From: an uncultured Draconibacterium sp. | Lineage (GTDB): Bacteria; Bacteroidota; Bacteroidia; Bacteroidales; Prolixibacteraceae | DNA length: 64,000 nucleotides | NCBI RefSeq assembly: GCF_913060805.1 | Contig: NZ_CAJXTC010000011.1 | Coordinates: 78,446-142,445, forward strand | Direction: 5' to 3' | Part shown: positions 52,927 through 61,815 of the stretch, in pieces | Numbering within the stretch: the stretch's first letter is position 1 | Layout: every line of letters starts with the position of its first letter | The notes under the pieces: model-generated | What the model was told of the DNA's origin: nothing | The model's input: only the letters and a program-made list of their open reading frames with translations | The model's database searches: none | Position numbers and translations under genes: made by a program

Positions 52927-53607
52927 CTATAGGTTCACCATTACTTTGTAGTAATTGAATTGACAACGCATTTTCGGATCGAACTGATAATATGCAATAG
53001 CAATCCGGCAAATGTCTTGTATAGTTTCGTAAATCTCGGCTACTTCTTTTTTACCGTAATTATCCAATTCGGTATCTCCCTCCAATGCAATAAAAAAATC
53101 TTCAAATTGACTAATCCGATTGGCACAAACTAGAATCTTGTCGAACAAGGCATCGGGAGTTCCTTTTTCACTGATTTTTTGCCTTACACCTTCGTTTAAA
53201 TTGGCGGCAAATGTTTTCAGAAATTTAAAAAGGCTAATGTGGTCGCCGTTTTTGGCATCGCTGAAATAATCCGAGTAACCGGTGGCCCGGAAAAATTCCT
53301 TTAAAAAGGCTTTGTCTTTTTTAAAGTCGACTTTTAACGAAGCTCTTAAAACTTTAAGGTGCTGAAGTCCTTCAACCATAATTTCGTGCCATTCACGATA
53401 ACGATCATCCTCCAAAACATCCAGGTTTTCGGTGTAATGTTTATCAATGGTGTCGTCGATCCACACCATTAATGAAGTTGCGAATTCCGGATCCCATTCT
53501 TTTCGAAGAACCGATAACTCGTAGATGTTTTCTTTAAAGGTTTTTGCGATTTTTTGACAGGCTAAAATGGTGGCAGTACTGGTAGGACAAATGGTTAATG
53601 TTTCCAT
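52927..53607 (-). CDS. Conserved helical protein of unknown function
   Basis: This 226-residue protein has no signal or membrane segment and is predicted mostly helical, with motifs LMVWIDDTIDKHY (about 47-59), YREWHEIMVEGLQHLK (about 70-85) and AIAYYQFDPKMRCQFNYYK near the C-terminus. I do not recognise a family. It is a single gene between convergent DUF4494 and the his genes. The length and codon use are normal. Confidence 0.7.
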   Translation of the reverse strand: METLTICPTSTATILACQKIAKTFKENIYELSVLRKEWDPEFATSLMVWIDDTIDKHYTENLDVLEDDRYREWHEIMVEGLQHLKVLRASLKVDFKKDKAFLKEFFRATGYSDYFSDAKNGDHISLFKFLKTFAANLNEGVRQKISEKGTPDALFDKILVCANRISQFEDFFIALEGDTELDNYGKKEVAEIYETIQDICRIAIAYYQFDPKMRCQFNYYKVMVNL

Positions 53608-53835
53608 ACTAGCGGTTTTTTGTAGTTAGAAGATATAACAAAGCTACGGAGTACCGCTGAAAAATGCCTAATTGTAAAGTGGTTATATACAATGTTTTAC
53701 AACTATGTTATGGAACTATGTTTCATAACCATGTTATAGAATATATTGAAAATCAACAGAATGTACTTATTCTGTGATTTTGAGAGAGGGAATTTAACAA
53801 TGTTGAAATGTTGTAATTTGTTGAAATTTAGGCTT

Positions 53836-54453
53836 TTACTTGTGTCTCTTTTTTAGCTCGCGAACAATATCTTCAATGCGGTAGCCTTTGTGTGTAAGCA
53901 GCACAATTAAGTGATAAAGCAAATCTCCGGCTTCGTAAATGAAGTTTTCATCGTCGTTGGCCATTGCGCCAATAATTGTTTCAACTGCTTCTTCACCAAC
54001 TTTTTGCGTAATTTTTCGTGTTCCTTTTTGAAATAGGGAAGTGGTGTACGAACCTTCCGGCATTTCAGCTTTACGCTTGTCGATAAAATCCTGCAGGTAG
54101 CTCAGGAATTGAATATCATTGCCTGCGTTTGATTCTTCAAAACAGGTGTCGTCGCCTTTGTGGCAAACCGGTCCAACAGGATTTACTTTAATAAGTAATG
54201 TGTCGTCGTCGCAATCAATGGCCATTGAAACAACATCCAGAAAATTTCCCGATTCCTCTCCTTTGGTCCACAAGCGGTTTTTGGTGCGACTAAAAAATGT
54301 CACTTTGCCAATCTCCTGCGTTTTTGCAAGGGCATCTTCGTTCATAAAACCCAACATCAGTACATTTTGCGTTTCGGCATCCTGAATGATGGCAGGAATC
54401 AGTCCGTCCATTTTATTGAAATCGATTTTTGAAATATCTGTTAGCTGTCTCAT
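53836..54453 (-). CDS. hisIE: Bifunctional phosphoribosyl-AMP cyclohydrolase/phosphoribosyl-ATP pyrophosphatase
   Basis: This 205-residue enzyme catalyses the second and third steps of histidine synthesis. The HisI domain (about 1-115) has TFFSRTKNRLWTKGEESG and the metal site DCDDDTLL and VCHKGDDTCF. The HisE domain (about 120-205) has ITQKVGEEAVETIIGAM and EAGDLLYHLIVLL. It is the last gene of a hisA-hisF-hisIE run. Confidence 0.97.
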   Translation of the reverse strand: MRQLTDISKIDFNKMDGLIPAIIQDAETQNVLMLGFMNEDALAKTQEIGKVTFFSRTKNRLWTKGEESGNFLDVVSMAIDCDDDTLLIKVNPVGPVCHKGDDTCFEESNAGNDIQFLSYLQDFIDKRKAEMPEGSYTTSLFQKGTRKITQKVGEEAVETIIGAMANDDENFIYEAGDLLYHLIVLLTHKGYRIEDIVRELKKRHK

Positions 54454-54522
54454 ATCTGTCTGTTAAGTCGGAAGATCGGCTTCCTTAGTTTTAAAACGTT
54501 GCGAAGTTACTATTTTGATTGG

Positions 54523-55278
54523 CTATCGTACCACAATGCCTTTTTCTTTTAAGTATTTCTTAAGAACCGGAATTGGAATTTCGTTGTAATGGAATATACT
54601 GGCTGCCAGTCCGGCATCGGCTTTTCCCTCGGTAAACACATCAACAAAATGCTCTTCGGTACCTGCGCCGCCCGATGCAATGATCGGAATCTTTAGCATA
54701 TCCGCCATTTTCGAAAGCTCTTTATTGGCAAAACCATTTTTTGTTCCGTCGTGGTTCATCGATGTAAAAAGTATTTCTCCGGCACCACGATCTTCCGCTT
54801 CTTTTGCCCACGAAAACAATTCTTTGTCAGTTGGAATACGACCACCGTTTACAGTAACTGTCCAGTGTTCGTTCTCATCGCCGCGTGCATCAATGGCAAC
54901 AACAACAAACTGGCTCCCAAAATTTAATGCCAGATCGTCGATAAGTTTTGGATTACGAACGGCTGATGAGTTGATTGAGATTTTATCTGCGCCGGCAGCC
55001 AAAAGCTTTTCTGCATCGCTTAATTCGCTGATTCCGCCTCCAACCGTAAACGGAATGTTGATATGTGCTGCAATCCGTTTTACCAGTTCAACAAAAGTTT
55101 TGCGGCCTTCGTGGGTTGCAGTGATATCTAGAAAGCAAAGTTCGTCGGCACCATCGGCAGCATATTTCGCACCCAATTCCACCGGATCGCCCACTTCTTT
55201 AATGTCGACAAAATTGATTCCCTTAACGGTTTGTCCGTTACGGATATCGAGGCATGGTATTATTCGTTTTGCAAGCAT
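54523..55278 (-). CDS. hisF: Imidazole glycerol phosphate synthase subunit HisF
   Basis: This 251-residue (beta/alpha)8 cyclase makes imidazole glycerol phosphate and AICAR. The catalytic aspartates are Asp11 (IPCLDIRNG) and the one in [10 protein letters not shown] (about 130). The phosphate-binding [11 protein letters not shown] is present. It lies 69 bp after hisIE and 105 bp before hisA in map order. Its partner HisH is not encoded in this window. Confidence 0.97.
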   Translation of the reverse strand: MLAKRIIPCLDIRNGQTVKGINFVDIKEVGDPVELGAKYAADGADELCFLDITATHEGRKTFVELVKRIAAHINIPFTVGGGISELSDAEKLLAAGADKISINSSAVRNPKLIDDLALNFGSQFVVVAIDARGDENEHWTVTVNGGRIPTDKELFSWAKEAEDRGAGEILFTSMNHDGTKNGFANKELSKMADMLKIPIIASGGAGTEEHFVDVFTEGKADAGLAASIFHYNEIPIPVLKKYLKEKGIVVR

Positions 55279-55293
55279 TTTCTTATCTGTTTT

Positions 55294-55372
55294 GTCATTT
55301 CGACGAGTAGGCGAGGAGAAATCTGTTTCAAATCAGGAGATTTCTCTGCGTCAGCCGACGGATCGAAATGAC
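55294..55372. repeat. GTCAT-ended inverted repeat between hisA and hisF
   Basis: GTCATTTCGA and TCGAAATGAC are perfect terminal inverted repeats, with GGAGAAATCT/AGATTTCTC inside. Longest and cleanest of this class. Confidence 0.75.
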
Positions 55373-55382
55373 AGTAAAGTTG

Positions 55383-56114
55383 TTACGCAATAAACTTCTC
55401 AATTTCTTTCAAAGTTATGCGATTTTCATAAATGGCTTTTCCGGTAATCACGCCCGGAACGCCCATTTCATCTAATTTTAATATGTCGTCCATGGTGGCA
55501 ATTCCGCCACTGGCAATAATTTCCACTTCGGGTAGTGTCTTCATAATGTCGGCGTATAGTTCAAACGAAGGGCCGCTCAACATTCCGTCGCGGCTAATAT
55601 CCGTTGAAATTACTTTGCTGATTCCCTGTTTGTGGAATTCTGAAATAAAATCGATCACTGCCAGTTCAGTGGTTTCCAGCCAGCCACTTACTGCAATATT
55701 GCCGTCTTTTGCATCGGCACCCAGAATGATCTTTTCGCTACCAAATTTCTCCAGCCAGCTCAAAAAAGTATCTTTCTCTTTTACCGCAATACTTCCGCCG
55801 GTAACCATTGCTGCGCCTGAGTTAAAAGCAATTTCCAGATCTTTATCCGATTTTAGTCCGCCACCAAAATCGATTACCAGATTGGTTTTTCCGGCGATGG
55901 TTTCAAGCACTTTATAATTTACAATGTGCTTGGCTTTTGCCCCGTCCAGATCAACAAGGTGCAAACGTGTGATTCCTGCATCCTCAAACATTTTTGCAAC
56001 CTCCAGCGGGTTCTCATTGTACACCGTTTTTTGGTTGTAGTCGCCCTGCGAAAGTCGCACGCATTTGGCGTCAATCAAGTCGATGGCAGGAATTATTTCT
56101 ATTTTTTTGGTCAT
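55383..56114 (-). CDS. hisA: Phosphoribosylformimino-AICAR ribotide isomerase
   Basis: This 243-residue isomerase is homologous to HisF. The catalytic Asp is in [18 protein letters not shown], the second acidic site is [14 protein letters not shown], and the phosphate site is [10 protein letters not shown]. It is first in the his run but follows argF', with no hisG, D, C, B or H in between. Confidence 0.97.
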   Translation of the reverse strand: MTKKIEIIPAIDLIDAKCVRLSQGDYNQKTVYNENPLEVAKMFEDAGITRLHLVDLDGAKAKHIVNYKVLETIAGKTNLVIDFGGGLKSDKDLEIAFNSGAAMVTGGSIAVKEKDTFLSWLEKFGSEKIILGADAKDGNIAVSGWLETTELAVIDFISEFHKQGISKVISTDISRDGMLSGPSFELYADIMKTLPEVEIIASGGIATMDDILKLDEMGVPGVITGKAIYENRITLKEIEKFIA

Positions 56115-56154
56115 GTTTTTAAATTGTCAGCAGGCGCAAAGTTAATTTTAACGA

Positions 56155-56219
56155 CGTCATTCCGAACTTGTTTCGGAATCTTTTATTTCAGCAGATGCTG
56201 AATCAAGTTCAGCATGACG
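56155..56219. repeat. GTCAT-ended inverted repeat between argF' and hisA
   Basis: CGTCATTCCGAACTTGTTTC opens and GAATCAAGTTCAGCATGACG closes the element. It marks the junction between the arginine and histidine genes. Confidence 0.7.
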
Positions 56220-56224
56220 TGGTG

Positions 56225-57172
56225 CTATGAGTTTTCAAGAATCATCTTCAACACAGCCTGTGCAGTAATTTCGCGGTTGTAGGCTTCGTCAACAACAATT
56301 GAATTCGGGCTATCAATAACACCATCCATAACTACCATGTTGCGTCGTACCGGAAGACAGTGCATAAATTTGGCATCGTTTGTTAACGCCATTTTGGCTT
56401 CATCCACCGTCCAGCTCATATCTTTCGAAAGAATCTGTCCGTAATCGGTATATGAAGCCCAGTTTTTTGCATAAATAAAATCGGCACCTTCAAAAGCTTT
56501 TTTCTGGTCGTATTCCACTTTTACGTCGCCCATAAATTCAGGTGCGAGTTCGTAGCCTTTTGGGTGAGTAACCACCAGCTCGTAATCCGTTTCGCGCATC
56601 CACTCCACAAACGAGTTGGCAACAGCCTGAGGCAAAGCACGCGGATGTGGTGCCCAGGTAAGAACTACCTTTGGTTTTTCAACTTTTTTGTGTTCCTCAA
56701 TGGTTACCAGGTCGGCAAAACTTTGCAGCGGGTGACGGGTTGCGGCTTCCATACTTACCACCGGAACGCCGGCATATTCAACAAACTGGCTCAATATTTT
56801 TTCAGCGTAGTCGTCTTCGCGTTTTTCGAATTTCGCAAAAGCACGCACGCCAATAATATCGCAGTATTTTCCCATTACCGGGATCGCTTCGCGCAAGTGT
56901 TCGGCATTTTTACCGTCCATAACTACACCCATTTCCGATTCCAGTTGCCAGCTGTCTTCATTCACGTTCATTACCATCGTATTCATGCCCATATTCTGGG
57001 CCGCTTTTTGGGTGCTCAAACGCGTACGCAGACTTGAGTTGAAAAATACCAAAACCATAGTTTTGTTTTTCCCCAGGTGCTGAAATCCAAATTTGTTATT
57101 TTTTACTTCGAATGCAGTTGCCAGCGCTTTTTCAATGCTGGGAATATCTTTTACTGATGTGAATTTTTTCAT
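56225..57172 (-). CDS. argF': N-succinyl/N-acetylornithine carbamoyltransferase (ArgF'-type)
   Basis: This 315-residue transcarbamylase acts on an acylated ornithine, not ornithine. The carbamoyl-phosphate site is NSSLRTR (45-51), with MEAATRHPLQSFADL and HCLPVRRN (His/Cys/Leu/Pro motif) also present. It is collinear with the Bacteroides fragilis succinylornithine enzyme as I recall it. Position 90 is Ala (KNAEH), where the Bacteroides enzyme has Pro and acetylornithine enzymes have Glu, so the acyl specificity is open. It follows proA in the arg-pro cluster. Confidence 0.9.
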   Translation of the reverse strand: MKKFTSVKDIPSIEKALATAFEVKNNKFGFQHLGKNKTMVLVFFNSSLRTRLSTQKAAQNMGMNTMVMNVNEDSWQLESEMGVVMDGKNAEHLREAIPVMGKYCDIIGVRAFAKFEKREDDYAEKILSQFVEYAGVPVVSMEAATRHPLQSFADLVTIEEHKKVEKPKVVLTWAPHPRALPQAVANSFVEWMRETDYELVVTHPKGYELAPEFMGDVKVEYDQKKAFEGADFIYAKNWASYTDYGQILSKDMSWTVDEAKMALTNDAKFMHCLPVRRNMVVMDGVIDSPNSIVVDEAYNREITAQAVLKMILENS

Positions 57173-57253
57173 GTTATAAGTTTGAAGCAGGAAGCACGAA
57201 GACCGAAGTTTCAGCTTCCATAGTTTATATTTTTTCCTTTTTACTTTTGCTTT
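57173..57253. repeat. Word-repeat spacer between argF' and proA
   Basis: GAAGCAGGAAGCACGAAGAC followed by T-rich words (TTTTACTTTTGCTTTTTACC). The same word family occurs at 61745-61815. Confidence 0.55.
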
Positions 57254-58504
57254 TTACCTTGGTCTTACTTGTCCGTTTCCTTCAATTATCCATTTGTAGC
57301 TGGTCAATTCTTCCAGTGCCATCGGTCCGCGAGCGTGCAGTTTTTGTGTGCTGATGCCAATTTCGGCTCCCAGTCCAAATTGTGCTCCGTCGGTATAAGC
57401 GGTTGACGTATTTGAATACACTGAAGAAGCGTCTACCATTTTTCGGAATGTTTCAATTCGTTCCTGGTTTTCAGAAATAATCGCCTCGCTGTGTTTTGAT
57501 GTGTGTGTATTAATATGATCCAAAGCCTCGCTGAAAGAACCAACTGTTTTTATCGACATTTTCATCGATAAAAATTCTGTTCCGAATGATTCTTCAGTGG
57601 CCTCAAATAACAGTTCTTTTGGATAAACTGATTCTATTTGTTTGTATGCTTTTTCGTCGGCATAAATCACCACTTTTTCTTCCGAGAGTTTTTTAGCGAA
57701 ATTGTTCAGTTCATCCAAACGGCTTTCATGAATTACCAAACAATCCAATGCATTACAAACCGATACCCGGCGTGTTTTTGCGTTGAAAATAATTTCGCGG
57801 CCTTTTTCTGCATCGCCAAATTCATCGAAATAAGTGTGGCATATTCCGGCACCGGTTTCAATTACCGGGATGGTGGCGTTCTCACGAACAAAATTTATCA
57901 GTCCCTGACTTCCGCGTGGAATAATCAGATCGATGTATCCGTGAGCACGCAACATTTCGTTGGTTTCTTCGCGACCGGCAGGAAGTAGCGTTACTGTATT
58001 TTCGTCAAAATTGAATTTTTTAAGCACATCGCGAATAATTGAAACAATGGCCTGGTTGGAGTAAATGGCATCGCTGCCGCCTTTTAAAACACAAGCGTTT
58101 CCTGACTTTAAACACAAGGCAAAAACATCGAAAGTAACATTGGGGCGGGCTTCATAAATTATCCCGATAACACCAAACGGAACTGACACTTTTGTGATTT
58201 TTAAACCATTATCTCTGGTGGTTTCCTTTAATGTTTTACCAACCGGACTTTCAAGACGCGCAACATTTTCCATGTCGGAGGCAATTCCTTCAATCCGTTC
58301 TTCCGATAATTTCAGGCGGTCGAATTTAGGGTCTTGCGGATCCATGCGATCCAGATCCTTCCGGTTTTCTGTAAGAATAAATTCTGCCTTTGCCCGGGCT
58401 TCATTGGCCAGCTCCAGCAATAATTGTTTAACCTGATCGTCGTTCACCAGGTTTAACTTTCGCGAAGCTTGAAGCGTTTTTTTTAGCTGCTGTTCTATTT
58501 TCAT
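57254..58504 (-). CDS. proA: Gamma-glutamyl phosphate reductase
   Basis: This 416-residue aldehyde-dehydrogenase-fold enzyme reduces gamma-glutamyl phosphate to the semialdehyde, the second step of proline synthesis. The catalytic Cys is in the segment [17 protein letters not shown], and [17 protein letters not shown] and the C-terminal [16 protein letters not shown] are conserved. It is full length. It follows proB across a 152-bp gap with a terminator-like structure, unusual within a pro operon. Confidence 0.97.
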   Translation of the reverse strand: MKIEQQLKKTLQASRKLNLVNDDQVKQLLLELANEARAKAEFILTENRKDLDRMDPQDPKFDRLKLSEERIEGIASDMENVARLESPVGKTLKETTRDNGLKITKVSVPFGVIGIIYEARPNVTFDVFALCLKSGNACVLKGGSDAIYSNQAIVSIIRDVLKKFNFDENTVTLLPAGREETNEMLRAHGYIDLIIPRGSQGLINFVRENATIPVIETGAGICHTYFDEFGDAEKGREIIFNAKTRRVSVCNALDCLVIHESRLDELNNFAKKLSEEKVVIYADEKAYKQIESVYPKELLFEATEESFGTEFLSMKMSIKTVGSFSEALDHINTHTSKHSEAIISENQERIETFRKMVDASSVYSNTSTAYTDGAQFGLGAEIGISTQKLHARGPMALEELTSYKWIIEGNGQVRPR

Positions 58505-58517
58505 GTCGTCGGTCTTT

Positions 58518-58551
58518 CAAAGAAAAACCCTCTCCCGGGGGAGGGAGAGGG
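58518..58551 (-). terminator. Terminator-like hairpin inside the proB-proA gap
   Basis: On the minus strand CCCTCTCCC and GGGAGAGGG form a perfect 9-bp stem with a 6-nt loop, followed by TTTTTC. It sits between proB and proA, so it may attenuate proA. The same region has an outer inverted repeat AGCTCAGA/TCTGAGCT (58552-58559, 58637-58644) and an inner hairpin AGTTTGTC/GACAAACT (58601-58622). Confidence 0.7.
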
Positions 58552-58644
58552 AGCTCAGAATAAGTTCAAATTAAGGCATCAAAAAAAAGGGAGTAAGGGT
58601 AGTTTGTCGTGATGGACAAACTTAGTTAAAGGTTACTCTGAGCT
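58552..58644 (-). promoter_or_regulatory. Structured element in the proB-proA gap
   Basis: AGCTCAGA and TCTGAGCT close a 77-nt region that contains a perfect 8-bp hairpin with a 6-nt loop. On the minus strand it lies directly before the terminator hairpin. It has the layout of an attenuator or RNA switch. Confidence 0.45.
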
Positions 58645-58656
58645 ATTTTTATATTT

Positions 58657-59766
58657 CTAAATTAATGTTTCGTTCGTTTTATATTCTAAATACAAATAAT
58701 CGTAATGTATTACCGGTTTTTGCTTGTCGGATTGCTTCTCCTTTTCAATTTTTTCAGAGCCGTACGAGGCTTTTCCCATTCCGACAAACTCTCCGTTTGC
58801 GCCTGTTATTTTTATTAAATCTCCTTTTTTGAATTCGCTTTCAACTTTCACAATTCCCACCGGAAGCAAGCTAACGGCCTTGTCGGAAAGCAGTGCTTTT
58901 GTTGCACCTTCGTTAATCTGTACCTGCCCTTTTGCAAAACCATCGGAATAGCCGATCCATTTTTTCACACCACTTGACGGTTTCTCGTTAGGTACGAAAA
59001 AAGTGTGTTTTAGGTTTTTCGATTTGTCCAATAAATCGACAAGAACATTGGTGCGGGTTCCGTTTGCAACGTGAACACCGATTCCATCGCCGGCTACTTT
59101 TTTGGCAATCCTAAATTTGGTGAGCATTCCACCACGACCAAAATCCGATCGTTCTGAGGAGATGGCATCCTGCGGACCTTTGTCGTTTACCTGAATGCGC
59201 TCGATCAATTCGGCTCCCTCGCTATCGGGATGAGCGGTGTAAACGCCATCTATATTGCTGAGAATGATCAGTGCTTCCGAATCAACCATTGACGCAATCA
59301 GTCCTGAAAGTTCGTCGTTGTCGGTAAACATCAGCTCAGTTACCGAAATGGTATCATTCTCGTTTACAATCGGTATCACTTTGTTTTCAAGCAATGTTGT
59401 GATACAGTTTTTCATGTTCAGGTAATGTCCACGGCTCGAAAAATTTTCTTTGGTGGTAAGCACCTGCGCACAGGTGAGACCTTCTTCGTGGAAAAAATCA
59501 GAATAGCGCGATATCAATTTTACCTGACCCAGTGCAGCCCATAATTGTCGTTGCGATACGGCATCCGACTTTTTTGTTTCACTCATAACAGCACGGCCTG
59601 CAGCAACTGCCCCCGACGATACCAAAACTACCTCAACACCATTTTTTTGCAGATGAGCAATTTGGTCAACCAGGTGGGCGATGCGCGCCACATTTAGCGT
59701 TCCGTCGGCTTTGGCCAGTACATTACTGCCAACTTTTACTGTTATTTTTTTATAGCGGGTCAGCAC
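58657..59766 (-). CDS. proB: Glutamate 5-kinase with C-terminal PUA domain
   Basis: This 369-residue enzyme phosphorylates glutamate in the first, feedback-controlled step of proline synthesis. The amino-acid kinase fold (about 1-255) has KVGSNVLAKADG, SSGAVAAGR and NENDTISVTE. The PUA domain follows (about 270-355). It overlaps nothing but is only 5 bp from proC and clearly cotranscribed with it. Confidence 0.97.
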   Translation of the reverse strand: MLTRYKKITVKVGSNVLAKADGTLNVARIAHLVDQIAHLQKNGVEVVLVSSGAVAAGRAVMSETKKSDAVSQRQLWAALGQVKLISRYSDFFHEEGLTCAQVLTTKENFSSRGHYLNMKNCITTLLENKVIPIVNENDTISVTELMFTDNDELSGLIASMVDSEALIILSNIDGVYTAHPDSEGAELIERIQVNDKGPQDAISSERSDFGRGGMLTKFRIAKKVAGDGIGVHVANGTRTNVLVDLLDKSKNLKHTFFVPNEKPSSGVKKWIGYSDGFAKGQVQINEGATKALLSDKAVSLLPVGIVKVESEFKKGDLIKITGANGEFVGMGKASYGSEKIEKEKQSDKQKPVIHYDYLYLEYKTNETLI

Positions 59767-59771
59767 CTTTT

Positions 59772-60569
59772 TTAGTTATCTTTTATTTTTTTGTACGAGG
59801 CCAGAACTCCCTGAATCAGCGAAGAACTAAAACCTTTGTGTTCCATTTCGTTCAATCCTGTAATGGTTACACCCATCGGAGTGGTTACTTTATCGATCTC
59901 TCTTTCGGGGTGATGTTCCGACTGTAGCAACAATTCGGTTGCACCTTTTACCGTTTGCGCGGTGATCAGCTGAGCCATTTCGGCGCTAAATCCAATTTCA
60001 ATACCACCTTGCATGGCTGCGCGAATGTAACGTAGTGCATAAGCAATTCCGCACGACGAAAGTACAGTTGCTGCGGCCATCAACTCTTCAGGTATCTCGA
60101 TGGTTTTTCCCAGTTTGTCGAACAGTTCAACTACATACTCGCGATAGGGTTCAGTGTTGCCGTTTGCCGAAATACAAGTCAGCGATTCCTGCAAAGCAAT
60201 TGCAGTGTTAGGCATTACGCGGAAAATAGGAATGTCGCTTCCGACCATTTCTCCCAGGTCATCGATGCCAACTCCGGCAACAATGGAAATGAAAATCTTT
60301 TCCGGCGACAAAATGGGTTTCAGGGTGTTAATTACTCCCTCGATATGATAGGGTTTTACAGCAACAATGATCACGTCAGCATCTTTTGCTGCATCGATGT
60401 TGTTGTCGTAAGCATGAATTCCCAGGTCGCTCATTTTTTTGAGCGTCGCTTCTTTTCTGTCAGAAACGGAGATGTTGCCTGCTTCAACTGAGCCTGATTT
60501 TAAAAGGCCAAGTGCAATGGCGCCTCCCATGTTTCCAACCCCGATTATTGCTATTTTTTTATTTTCCAT
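59772..60569 (-). CDS. proC: Pyrroline-5-carboxylate reductase
   Basis: This 265-residue enzyme makes proline from pyrroline-5-carboxylate. The NADPH site is IIGVGNMGGAIALGLL (9-24), and the C-terminal substrate signature VTTPMGVTITGLNEMEHKGF is conserved. It is placed between argD and proB, so the arg and pro genes are interleaved. Confidence 0.97.
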   Translation of the reverse strand: MENKKIAIIGVGNMGGAIALGLLKSGSVEAGNISVSDRKEATLKKMSDLGIHAYDNNIDAAKDADVIIVAVKPYHIEGVINTLKPILSPEKIFISIVAGVGIDDLGEMVGSDIPIFRVMPNTAIALQESLTCISANGNTEPYREYVVELFDKLGKTIEIPEELMAAATVLSSCGIAYALRYIRAAMQGGIEIGFSAEMAQLITAQTVKGATELLLQSEHHPEREIDKVTTPMGVTITGLNEMEHKGFSSSLIQGVLASYKKIKDN

Positions 60570-60606
60570 TAGTCTAAATTAGTAGATGTTTTCTATCAAT
60601 CTTTAT

Positions 60607-61743
60607 TTATTCAGCGAAAGAGGAGAGTACCTCTGCAAACGCCTTTAAAAATGTATCTGCCTGTTCTTTTGTCAGACTTAACGGTGGCAGCAGCCTTATA
60701 ATATTTTGCCCCGATACGCCGGTAAAAATACCGTAATCGAAAAGCAATTTTTTGCGAATTTCGGCAATTGGTTGTTTAAATTCCAATCCGATCATCAATC
60801 CTTCTCCTCTGATCTCAAATTCAGCATCCAGCTCCGCCAATTTCTCCATCAGGTAATTTCCAACTGTTTCGGCATTCTCAACCAGATTTTCATCCTTCAT
60901 TACATCAAGCACTGCTATGGCAGCAGCACAAGCCAGATGATTGCCGCCAAAAGTAGTTCCGAGCATGCCAAACCACGGCTCAATTTCCGGTTGAATAAGA
61001 ACACCGCCAATCGGGAATCCGTTACCCATTCCTTTTGCCATGGTAACAATGTCGGGTTTTATATCGGTGTGCTGGTAGGCGAAGAACTTTCCGCTGCGTC
61101 CGTAACCCGATTGTATTTCATCTAGAATAAGAACGGCCACATATTTTTCGGTCAGTTGCTTTAGTTTGGTCAGGAATTCGGTGTCCGGTACGTAAATACC
61201 ACCAATTCCCTGAATTCCTTCAACAATTACCGCAGCCACATCACCTTTCTTCAATGCTTCTTCCGTTGCATCAATGTCGTTGAATGGCAAAATGAGCGCA
61301 TTGTCTGTTTCGTTAACCGGAGCAATAATTTTCGGATTATCGGTAATAGCAACCGCGGCCGAAGTTCGTCCGTGGAAACCTTTTTTATAGCTGATGATTT
61401 TCTTTTTACCGGTTATAAAAGAGGCCAGTTTCAGAGCGTTCTCGTTAGCTTCTGCGCCCGAGTTACAAAGAAATAACTGATAATCTTCGCAACCCGATTG
61501 TTTGCCTAATTTTTCAGCCAGTTCCTTTTGTAAAGGATTTTGTACCGAGTTGGAGTAAAATCCGATCTGATGAAGCTGGTTGCTTATCTTTTCAACATAA
61601 GTTGGGTGGCTGTGCCCGATCGAAATTACCGCGTGACCGCCGTAAAGATCGAGGAATTTCTTCCCGTTCTCATCCCAAACATAGCAGCCTTCTGCCTTTA
61701 CAGGAGTGATGTCGAAAAGTGGATATACGTTAAATAGTTCCAT
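60607..61743 (-). CDS. argD: Acetylornithine (or succinylornithine) aminotransferase
   Basis: This 378-residue class III PLP aminotransferase converts the acylated glutamate semialdehyde to acylated ornithine. The PLP Lys is Lys237 (TMAKGMGNGF), the cofactor site LILDEIQSGYGRSG (205-218), and NSGAEANENALKLA is conserved. It lies between argC and proC. The acyl group (acetyl or succinyl) depends on the pathway variant, see argF'. Confidence 0.96.
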   Translation of the reverse strand: MELFNVYPLFDITPVKAEGCYVWDENGKKFLDLYGGHAVISIGHSHPTYVEKISNQLHQIGFYSNSVQNPLQKELAEKLGKQSGCEDYQLFLCNSGAEANENALKLASFITGKKKIISYKKGFHGRTSAAVAITDNPKIIAPVNETDNALILPFNDIDATEEALKKGDVAAVIVEGIQGIGGIYVPDTEFLTKLKQLTEKYVAVLILDEIQSGYGRSGKFFAYQHTDIKPDIVTMAKGMGNGFPIGGVLIQPEIEPWFGMLGTTFGGNHLACAAAIAVLDVMKDENLVENAETVGNYLMEKLAELDAEFEIRGEGLMIGLEFKQPIAEIRKKLLFDYGIFTGVSGQNIIRLLPPLSLTKEQADTFLKAFAEVLSSFAE

Positions 61744-61815
61744 ATTTTTAAGTCGGAAGACCGAAGACCGAAGCCAGAAGCCGTTCCTGTTTTTTGACTT
61801 TTTACTTTTGCCTTG
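61744..61815. repeat. Word-repeat spacer between argC and argD
   Basis: AAGTCGGAAGACCGAAGACC and variants are repeated, followed by T-rich words. It has the same style as 57180-57253 but is not a palindrome. Confidence 0.6.
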
